Assembly: GCA_965275915.1 (NCBI GenBank)
Contig: CBDHYI010000003.1
Location: forward strand, 261,775 to 325,774
DNA from: JBDWFY01 sp965275915
Lineage (GTDB): Bacteria; Pseudomonadota; Alphaproteobacteria; Rhizobiales; Stappiaceae
Direction of reading: 5' to 3'
DNA length: 64,000 nucleotides
Part shown: positions 17,034 to 26,000 of the stretch, piece by piece
How positions within the stretch are numbered: position 1 is the first letter of the stretch
Layout: every line of letters begins with the position of its first letter
Notes under the pieces: model-generated
What the model was told of the DNA's origin: nothing
The model's database searches: none
The model's input: only the letters and a program-made list of their open reading frames with translations
Program-made: the position numbers and the translations under genes

Positions 17034-18064
17034 TGTCCGGCGCACGCGAGATTGTCGAGCAATTGGCCGCCCGGACGGAGGCCTTTTGCCGGGCCTGGTT
17101 CCCGAACGGGCGCCGGGTCGGGAATTATTGGAAGATGGGTGACACCACCGGCGCCGCCGGCCGCAGCCTCGCCATTCGCCTCACACCGGCTGGTGGCAGG
17201 GCCGCAGGGCGTTGGTCTGATTATGCGACCGATGAATTCGGCGACCTGATCGATCTCATCGAGGTGCACAAGAACTGCAGCAAGCGCGAGGCCTTCAACG
17301 AAGCCCGGCGTTTCCTGGGCCGGCCGGATCCGGAACCGGATCGCCAAGCGATGGTCGATGGGTTGGTTTCCGGTCGATGCAGCGACAAGGTTGAGGCCGG
17401 GCGGCGGCTTTTCTCCATCGGCCGGTCTGTTATTCGAACACCGGCTGAGCGGTATCTGCGCGGCCGAAACATCAACCGGTTCGGACCGGCGCTCGCGTAC
17501 CATGATCGAGTCTTCTTTCGAGATGTCGACAACCGATCCCGGCAGCTTCCGGCGCTGCTGGCAGCAATCACCAGCAATGATGGTGCGATCACCGGATGCG
17601 CCCGGACGTTTCTCGATGTCCGGACCGATGGGCTCGCATCGATCGAGGAGCCCAAGCGCGTTTTGGGGCGGCTTTATGGCAACGCCATTCGCTTTGCCGG
17701 CAGCCCGGGCCGCGAGGACCTGGTCGCCGGCGAAGGCCTTGAGACTGTCCTATCCGTCGGATCGGCTTTTCCGTTGCTCAGCCTGGCCGCCTGTCTGACG
17801 GCGAACCATCTGGGCCTGTTTGATCCGCCGCCGCATATCAGACGCTTATGGATTGCGCGGGACAATGGCACGGCCGGCGAGAACGCCACAGCAAGGCTCC
17901 GGGCGCGAGCCGAACCGATGGGAATGACCGTCTACGACCTGGTGCCGGAGCGCGATGACTTCAACAGTGACCTGCAGGAAGATGGGCTGACGGCATTGCG
18001 GGTCCGGTTGACGTCGGCCATGCGCGATTGCGGCATCGATCCGCCGGAGGTTCTTCAGAGGTGA
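17030..18064 (+). CDS. Toprim-domain protein of the plasmid/phage primase-helicase type
   Basis: A 344-residue protein overlapping the helicase stop. The N-terminal half has the plasmid primase-associated segment GRWSDYATDEFGDLIDLIE. The C-terminal half is a Toprim fold: the conserved Glu is in VAGEGLETVLS (about 235) and the acidic motif region in RLWIARDNGTAGENATARL, where the usual D-x-D is R-D-N, so metal binding may be weakened. No zinc-finger primase motif or helicase domain is present. It probably acts with the upstream helicase on plasmid DNA. Start could be either of the tandem ATGs at 17030 and 17033. Confidence 0.85.
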   Translation: MMSGAREIVEQLAARTEAFCRAWFPNGRRVGNYWKMGDTTGAAGRSLAIRLTPAGGRAAGRWSDYATDEFGDLIDLIEVHKNCSKREAFNEARRFLGRPDPEPDRQAMVDGLVSGRCSDKVEAGRRLFSIGRSVIRTPAERYLRGRNINRFGPALAYHDRVFFRDVDNRSRQLPALLAAITSNDGAITGCARTFLDVRTDGLASIEEPKRVLGRLYGNAIRFAGSPGREDLVAGEGLETVLSVGSAFPLLSLAACLTANHLGLFDPPPHIRRLWIARDNGTAGENATARLRARAEPMGMTVYDLVPERDDFNSDLQEDGLTALRVRLTSAMRDCGIDPPEVLQR

Positions 18065-18183
18065 CGGTTCGGGGGCGGCCGTGCCGTCCCCTTGTCCGGC
18101 CTGTCCGAATTGGCTGTCTTTGCGATTTACCAGCCCGGGTCGGACGCAGAGGCGTCCTCGCCCGGACCGCGACAATTGCGGCC

Positions 18184-18210
18184 GGGAAATTTCCCCGGCC
18201 CCAAGGGGCC
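18184..18210. other. Adjacent perfect palindromes in the intergenic region before DUF2493
   Basis: GGGAAATTTCCC (18184-18195) is directly followed by the 14-bp palindrome GGCCCCAAGGGGCC (18197-18210). The surrounding 18065-18339 gap holds no convincing gene and is GC-rich with repeated GAATTGG/CCCGG-like segments; it is probably a long leader or a protein-binding region. Confidence 0.45.
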
Positions 18211-18339
18211 TCCTCGCGGACCAAATTTCCCGTCCTTCATTGTTCTCCGCTTCGCTTTGACCCTTCGGGCGCAATCCGGCCGCCGGGCTGATCCATCGCG
18301 CCATCCAAAACGGACAGGCCAGATGAAAGGAACAGTCTC

Positions 18340-19254
18340 ATGGCAACCGAAAACTTCGAACACCTATCCAGCCCCACCGCGGCCATCCTAGAACGCTTAG
18401 CCGCCATGAATGGCTTCGAACTCCCCGCCGATGAGCCCGATCCTCGCCCCTTGCCCGAAACCGGTTCTGTCGAAGCCGCGATGGGCGCCATGGTCGAAGC
18501 ATCGATGACATTGCTGGCCGACACGGCCCTCGAGGATGAGCTGGACGAAGTGCTCTGGTCAATCGTGAACATCTTCCATCGCAGGGTGACCCACATCGAC
18601 AAGCTCCTTGGCGACAATGAGAGCGAACAACGCGAGCTGCAGCGCGCGCAGGACGGATCGGAGGTCAAGAGCGTCGAACTCGAGCGCCTCTTTCAGAGGG
18701 GCCAGAACCTGACCGAGAAACGCGATGCGTTCGAGGACATCCGGGACTGTGCCGGCGAGCACTACCGCGCGCAGATCGGTTCAGCCTGGCTTCCGCGTAC
18801 GGGCTCGAAGGTGTCCCACAAAGCCCTGACCGCCGCGGTCATCGACAGCCGGGACTTCCTCTCGGCCAAGCGTCGCCGCGAAAACGAGGTTCATTGCCCG
18901 GATGGCACACGGATAGCCTTCGCCGGCGGACCGGAGGTGCAGGACCACAATGCCATTTGGGCGGTGCTGGATCAGACCCGGGAAAAGTACCCCGATATGA
19001 TCCTTCTTCATGGGGCTAACCCTACCGGAGCCGAATTGATTGCCACGAAATGGGCGGAAAACCGCGACGTCACCCAGGTCCCGTTCAAGCCCGACTGGAA
19101 GACGCACAGGAAAGCCGCGCCGTTCAAGCGCAACGACCTGCTGCTCGACACGATGCCCAAGGGCCTGATTGCATGTCCTGGAAATGGTATCACTGAAAAT
19201 CTGGTCGACAAGGCCAAGAAATTGGGTATTCCAATCAAAAGGATCGGGGCCTGA
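18340..19254 (+). CDS. DUF2493 (SLOG-superfamily) protein
   Basis: A 304-residue protein; ATG 18340 follows a GAAAGGAAC site. Residues 1-180 are helical and acidic. Residues 185-304 are the DUF2493 domain: a beta strand RIAFAGGPEV, ILLHGANPTGAELIATKWAE, the downstream FKPDWKTH, a Gly-rich PGNGITENLV loop and KKLGIPIKRIG. The fold belongs to the SLOG nucleotide/ligand-binding superfamily, and these proteins are standard parts of alphaproteobacterial plasmid backbones, with unknown substrate. The stop codon TGA is the loop of a GGGGCC/GGCCCC hairpin. The 3' end is duplicated at 33353-33427. Confidence 0.88.
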   Translation: MATENFEHLSSPTAAILERLAAMNGFELPADEPDPRPLPETGSVEAAMGAMVEASMTLLADTALEDELDEVLWSIVNIFHRRVTHIDKLLGDNESEQRELQRAQDGSEVKSVELERLFQRGQNLTEKRDAFEDIRDCAGEHYRAQIGSAWLPRTGSKVSHKALTAAVIDSRDFLSAKRRRENEVHCPDGTRIAFAGGPEVQDHNAIWAVLDQTREKYPDMILLHGANPTGAELIATKWAENRDVTQVPFKPDWKTHRKAAPFKRNDLLLDTMPKGLIACPGNGITENLVDKAKKLGIPIKRIGA

Positions 19255-19260
19255 GGCCCC
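19186..19260 (+). repeat. Direct repeat DR-left: 3' end of the DUF2493 gene
   Basis: These 75 bases differ at four positions from 33353-33427. The pair brackets about 14 kb of cargo (nuclease, giant RTX protein, AT-rich genes). It includes the hairpin GGGGCC-TGA-GGCCCC with the stop codon in the loop. Confidence 0.8.
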
Positions 19261-19416
19261 GAAACGCAACGACCGGATGTAGTTCAATGGCAATCTATTG
19301 TCGAATACCACCCGACCCGCGGCTCATTGTGGAATCCGATTGAAATGCTGAATTTGCGGATCCTGGTCAAATTGACTTCTTCTTGGTCCCGACCGATTCA
19401 GTGTCGGGTTATCGGG

Positions 19417-19899
19417 ATGGGTGTTTGTGTTTGGAGTGGCGCCAGTCGTTCGATGGTTCTTGGTGTGCTCTGTCTCGCCACGGCCTATGTCTTGGCGTTA
19501 CCCGTCACTCCAGGACATACACAGCAGCACAATGTCGCCGTACAGTACGTCACCGAGCAGCACTGGAAGGTCTGTGAGCGGTTCGTCAAACGCTATACCT
19601 GCGTGGTTGATGGCGATACGCTCTGGTACGATGGTACCAGGATGAAGCTCATGGGCATAGACACCCCAGAGGTTGACGGAAAATGCGAACTTGAGCGGCG
19701 ACTGGCCGCCGAGGCAACTGGCGCTTTGATCGCCTTGTTGAACGGGGGTGTTCGGTCCATAAAGGCACATGGGCGCGATCGGTACCGGCGCCCACTCGTC
19801 ACAATTACAACCGATCGCGGCGACGTCGGTCAGGCTATGATAGCGGGCGGCTTTGCGATGCCGTTCGGCAATCCCGACAAATGGAAATGGTGCCGGTAG
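19417..19899 (+). CDS. Exported thermonuclease-family (SNase-like) protein
   Basis: Frame open from 19327; ATG 19417 is chosen because it leaves a signal peptide with hydrophobic core VLGVLCLATAYVLALPV. About 160 residues. The SNase fold is visible: VVDGDTLWYDGTRMKLMGIDTPEVDG, then a helix ERRLAAEATGALIALL, then GRDRYRRPLVTI and GQAMIAGGFA. Compared with staphylococcal nuclease, the Glu in T-P-E and the Arg in the D-R-Y-x-R region are kept, but the first catalytic Arg appears as Lys (M-K-L-M-G). Probably periplasmic or secreted. First gene of the cargo island just after the DUF2493 repeat. Confidence 0.78.
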   Translation: MGVCVWSGASRSMVLGVLCLATAYVLALPVTPGHTQQHNVAVQYVTEQHWKVCERFVKRYTCVVDGDTLWYDGTRMKLMGIDTPEVDGKCELERRLAAEATGALIALLNGGVRSIKAHGRDRYRRPLVTITTDRGDVGQAMIAGGFAMPFGNPDKWKWCR

Positions 19900-19954
19900 A
19901 TCGGTTGAGGATCATTGACCGGGCTACGTTCGCCGACAGAGGCAGATTCTGAAG

Positions 19955-19989
19955 CAAAAAAGCCTCGGCAAACGATGGCTGCCAAGGCT
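19955..19989 (-). terminator. Intrinsic terminator of the giant RTX gene
   Basis: On the minus strand TGCCAAGGCT pairing region (19980-19989) and 19961-19970 form a 10-bp stem with one wobble, followed by a T6 tract (A-run at 19955-19960 on the plus strand). It lies 30 bp beyond the giant gene's stop. Confidence 0.8.
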
Positions 19990-20018
19990 CTACTTTGCGC
20001 TGTGACAGCGGCGCTCAC

Positions 20019-23000
20019 TCAGACGAACCGGAAATCATCGGTGTGAAGATCGGCGATCACGGCATTCTTCAGCACAACAGAGGAGTCCACATCGATGGTG
20101 ATCGTCGTATCGGTGCCGTCATCCGCTGCCGCGGCCAGAAGGTCGGCATAGGCCCCGAACACGGCTGTGTCGAACTCGATGACATCACCGCCGGACATTC
20201 CGGCTTCGAAGTCCGTCACCGTGTCATGACCGAAGTCGGCCTCCCTGAAGATGAAGACATCGTCACCCAACCCTCCGGTCAAGCTGTCATCATCCGAACC
20301 GCCATCCAAGATATCGTTTCCTGTCGCCCCATTGAGAGTGTCATTGCCGGAAAGTCCCAGCAACTTATCGTGGTTCACTGTACCGACCAATGTGTCTGCG
20401 GTTGCTTCAATTCCAGTCTGCACAAACCGGAAGTCATCTTCATGCAGTTCGCTGACGAGGACGCCTTTCAGGGTGATTGAGTTATCGGCGTCAAGCGTCA
20501 TGGTCGTGTCGGTTCCGTTATCGGCCGCCTTGGCAAGGACTTCGGTATAGGAAGAAAGACCCTGAATTCCGCTCAGCTCGATCACGTCCTGGGATCCGGC
20601 ACCGGCAGAGAAGTCGCCTATGGTGTCATTGCCGAAATTGACGTCGAATATGAAGGTGTCATCACCGCGGGTAGCAGTTGATGCGACTCCCGGAGCGTCG
20701 CCATACAGGAGATCATTACCCTCGCCGCCATTGAGGGTGTCGTCGCCACCGCGTGCTGTGGCTAAAATACTGCCATTTGTATCGCCGTAAAGCTGGTCAT
20801 CACCTGCTCCGCCAAAGAGCTCATCGTCGCCCGCAACGGCAGAACCTCGAATGACATGTCTATCGAAGCCGCCAACGTCACCATACAGTTTGTCGTTACC
20901 TGCACCGCCTATCAATATGTCATTACCGCCGCGAGCAAAACCCGCCAAACGAACAGCGGAATCTCCAATAAGCCAGTCATCTCCGTCTCCGCCAAAGAGC
21001 TCATCATCTCCTGCGGTAGCAGTACCTGTTATAGGCCCTTCGAGACCAACATCGCCGAAAAGCCAATCGTTACCTTTGCCTCCCATTAGAATATCGTTAC
21101 CGCCGCGAGCCGTACCTCTCAGTCCATAGATCGCATCGCCGTGGATGAAATCCTCGCCACTCCCACCGATCAGAACATCATCACCGCCAACAAAAAAGTC
21201 ACCTCCCGTCTCTACTGCGTCGCCGTAAAGCCAATCGGACCCCTCACCTCCGTACATTGTATCGTCGCTGAATTTGTACAGGTTTCCAGATAATACACTT
21301 CCGGAATCATAGATATTGTCGTTGCCGTCCCCGCCATACAGCGTATCTTCTCCGGCGCTCCCCCTTAATCTGTCGTCGCCGTCGCCGCCATACAGCGTGT
21401 CGTCACCCGCTCCACCATCCAAAATGTCGTTTCCGTTGCCGCCAAGTAACCGATCTTTGTGGTCGGCACCTGTCAGCGTATCATTTCCGACAGTTCCGCG
21501 CTGGGTATCCAATGACCAATACTCGACGCTGTTCGCAATCGCCGCCGCAAACATGGCCGTGGAAATCGACCCGGATGACAGGTTGTCCTGCCAGGTCTGC
21601 AGTTCCTGGTCGGTGGGATAGCGGCCAAAACCGTTGAGGAAGGCCCGCTCGACCAGCGCCGCGCCGGTCAGTCCATTCAGGCTTGCGGTTGTTCCCGTGC
21701 CGCCAAGCAATTCGGTGACGATGTCATCCAGCGTATCGGTGCCGTCCGTCAGGCGGTCGACATAATTGCTAAGTTCCGTCGCCGTCGCCTGCCGGTCATG
21801 CACCACGCCAACCACGCTTTCGACGACGCGCTCCCAATGGGACACATCGGTGTTTCTTTCGAACGTCACCGGCAGCAGGAACACATCGACATTGTTGGTC
21901 GCACCGCGGCCGTTGCCGACCACAAGGTGCTCTGAGGATTCCGCAAGTTCAGCCACCAGAGCGGCGCGGGTGACGGTTCCCCCGGCAAGATCGTCAAGAT
22001 GCTCGTCAAGCTCATCGAGCGAGGGCGCCCGGCCGAACGTGTGCTGGAAGGTCCGGTTGATGAACTCGGCATCGTTCAGCGTGCCGTAACGGGTGGTATA
22101 TTCATCCGAACTCAGAAGCGCACCGGCAAGGCCGGACAGATCGAGCTGGCCGTTGGTGACATACTGAACCAGAACCTCGACTTCCGTGACATCGAGCGCA
22201 CGGTCCAGAACGCTGTCATAGATCCGGGCGGCTTCTTCCAGAATCCGCGCCTTGGCAGCACTGTCGAGCCGCGCTTCGAAGCTGGTGGTGACACCGTTGA
22301 CGGTCGCCGCCATCGTCCAGGTTTCAAGCCCCTGCGCATCGACGTCATGCGAGACCGTGATATGGGTGTCTGTGGCTGAGGACGTGACGCCATTGTCCCA
22401 GACATAGCTGCCATTATCGACCGGCGAGCGGGTGATCGTCTGGGTAATGCCGTCCCGGAGGATCGTCGTGACCAGTCCATCCGCGGACGTTGTCGTGACA
22501 AAGGTTTTCAGGACGGTGCCGCTGTCATCATAGCCGGTCTCGGTCATGACCTGGCTGCCGTCGGCCTTGACGACCATAACAACGACCTTGTCGTTATTCT
22601 GGTCACCGTCAAAGTCATAGGAGCGCGTGGTCGTCCGGCCGTCGGCGCTGATTTCCTCGGTGTAGCGGGAACGCAGCGTGCCGTTGGCATACTGGTCACC
22701 CGTCACCGTCTTTGTGCTGCCGTCGGCATTGAAGGTGGTCTGGGTGACGGTGGTCGCATCGTCGGTGCCGTCGCCGTCATAATCGACCATCGTGGTCGAA
22801 CTCAGCCCGTTGGCCGATGTGGTGGTCTTGCTGGAGAAGTGCAGCGTGTCCGTGCCATAGGTTTCCTGATAGAGACGGATTTCGTTGCCGGCGGCATCAT
22901 AAGTCACGGTGGTTTCGCGCATGATGTCCGTCACGCCATCGGCATCTAGATCAAACGCATACGCCTCCCTGGCCCCATTGGCCGAGACCGTCTTTGTGAT

Positions 23001-26000
23001 CTCCGCCTCCTTGGAGCCGTCACCGGCCCTGTCGGTATAGGTGGTCGTCTCATCCTTGTTGAGATCGATCTGCGTGACCATCTCCCGGTCGGCGGTCCCG
23101 TCCCCGTCAAGATCGGCGGTTTGTGTCCGCAACCGCTCATCGGCGCTGACGACAAGGGTTTCGGATCGCAGCAGCAAGGCTGAGGGACCATACTGCCGCA
23201 TGGTCTCCGTCCAGCCACCGGAGACACCTCTGACAAGGCTTGTTTCCCGGTCGGTATGGCCGTCGCCGCTAAAGTCGGTGGTTTGTGTAACCTCAAGACC
23301 GTCGCCGCTTGTCGTCCGGGTCATGCTGCCGGTCACAACACCAGTGTGATCGTGGGTTGTGGTGCTGATCGTCGTTTTTCCGTCATTGCCGAAGCTGGTC
23401 GCAACGTCCGTTTCTGACTCGTTGGTGCCATCCCCATCAAGATCAAGATCGACGCCGGTCTGAAGGCCGTCATCGGAGACAGTGTAGGTCTCCTTTCCAA
23501 GCAGCGTGCCCTGGCCGTCACGGTGAGTCACCGTACGGGTCCGGCTGCCGTCGGTTGACAGGGTCGTGACATCGGAGGTTTCCAGCTCAACCGTGCCGTC
23601 CCCGTCCCGGTCAATCGACCAGCTCCCTTCCAGACCGGCGCTTGAGACAGTGCGAATGACTTTGGAGATCAGGGTTCCGGATGCATCGAGATAGGAGGAT
23701 GTGGCCGTGGTCTTGCCGTCATTGCCAAGAACGGTGACCGTCTCTTCATCATTTTGACCATTGCCGTCCGCGTCGATCTTCCGGGTCGTCGTGCGGCCGT
23801 CGCTGCTGACGGTAACCGTCTCAGAGCGGATCTTAGAATTGTTCCGCGCCTTCACCACATCCGTTGTGGTGGACGAGCCGTCATTTGCAATGACGGTCTG
23901 CCGGCTCGATGTGCGGTCGTTCAGACCGTCGCCATCAAAATCGTTCGCAATTGTCGTTGTCAGACCATCGTCGCTGACCGTTACAACCGAGCGGCTGTAA
24001 AGCGTCCCGTTTTGTCCTTTTGTGTCGACCGTGCGGGTGGTCGATCCATTGGAATTGAGGACGCTGACATCCTCGATGCGGGTTTCGTATGTGCCGTCAC
24101 CGTCCCGGTCGCTTTCTGTCGTGACCGAAAGCCCGTCATCGCTTTCAGTCCGGCGGGTACGGCTCTGAAGCGACCCGTCCGCGGCAAAGCTGGAGCTGAT
24201 TGTCTGAACTGTGCCGTTATCGGCAATGGTGCGGCTCGCGCTGACATCGACGATCCCGTCGCCATTGACATCCGTCTCAGTCACGATCGAACGCAGATTG
24301 TCCGAGACTGTCTCCGTCCGGCTGTTTCTGAGCGTTCCGACAGCATCCCGCAGGCTGGTGGTCGTGACCGTGCTGCCATCGTTCTGCAGCGTCGTCTGCG
24401 TGTTCGCAATCAGATCGTAGGTGCCATCGCCATCGGCATCCGTTTTCGCTGTAACGGTCAGTCTGTCATCGCTTGTCACGGTCTGCGACCGTGTCAGCAG
24501 CGAACCGTCGGCGGAACGCGTTTCCACCGTTCGTGTGGTACTGCCATCATTTCCAAGAACCGTCGTATCGGTCTGAACCCGCTCGTTCGTGCCATCCCCG
24601 TCACGGTCCGTGCTGACAGTCGTCACCAGACCGTCATCGCTGACCTTGGTGACAACAGAGCTGCGGTCGGACAGGTTCGGATTGTCAGTATCAACCGTTG
24701 TCGTCCGGCTGCCGTCGGCATTCAGAACCGTTTTATAGGTCGATGTCACATCGGCAATCTGATCGCCGTCAAGATCGCTCTTGACCGTTGTGATGAGACC
24801 GTTGGCGCTGACCGTCGTAACCGTCTGCCCGATCACACTGCCATCGGCATTATAGGTCGTCACCGTCGTCGTTTTGGCACCGTCCGTGCCTTCAACCGCC
24901 ACCGTCACCCGGTCATAGACGCCATCGCCGTCGACATCTTCGCTCAGCGTCATGGTGCGGCGGTCATCGCTTTCCTGCGTCACCGTCTTTGTCAGCAGCG
25001 TCGTTCCATCACCGGCATAGCGGGACACGGTCCGGGTGACGCCGCCATTGGTTTCAAGCACCGTGGCATCGACAACCTTTTCCTCAATCTGACCGTCGCC
25101 GTCGACATCCGTACTGGTCGTGGTGGTCAGGCCGTCGGCACTGGTCTCAATCGACACGCTGGCGCGCAGCGACAGGTCCTGATTGCGTGTCTGTACCGTC
25201 CTGGTGGCGACACCGTTGGTATCAACTGTTGTCGTATCGGTTATGGTGGTGTCGATGTCACCATCGGCATCCGCATCGATCTTGGTGGTGGTCTGCAGAC
25301 CGTCAGCACTGGTCACGGACGTGCTGATCGCACTCACCGACCCATCCGCATTACGGGTCCAACTGGTCGCGGTACGATCCTGGGTAGTGGCGTCGACCAC
25401 GACGGAAGACACCAGGTCCGTGGTCTCAAAAGTTCCATTCTGATTGAGGTCGACCCAGGTCTCGGACGTCACCTTGTCAGCGCCCAGGGTCGTTTTACGC
25501 ATGCTGCGCACGGACCCGTCCGTATTGGTCTGTGTCACCGTTGTCTGGCGGCTGCCGTCCGTATTGATGGTGGTCGCATCGACTTCCTTCAGGTCGATAT
25601 CGCCGTCACCGTCCCGGTCCGTCTCGGTTGTTTTTGTCAGCGCATCGGCGGACTGAACCGTCTTGACGGAACTGCGGGTAGAGCCGTCGCCATTCTTGAC
25701 GGTCAGGGTCGACGTGGTGACACCGCCTGTTCCAACAACGACCGCAAGCTCTTCAAGAACATCGACATCCCCATCGCCATCAAGATCCCGCTTGATGGTC
25801 TTGGACATGTTGTCCGCGCTGACATCTTCTGTGACCGACGAGCGCAGCGAAGCATTGGAGTTTTTGACCGAAATGCTCTCAGTGCGACTGTCATCGGCGT
25901 TTTCCGTGACGGTGTGCGTTGTCACCGTATCCGCTGTGCCGTCGCCGTCCTCATCGATCGATTCAACGCGCTGCAGGCCATTGGCAGAGACCGTTTCCGT

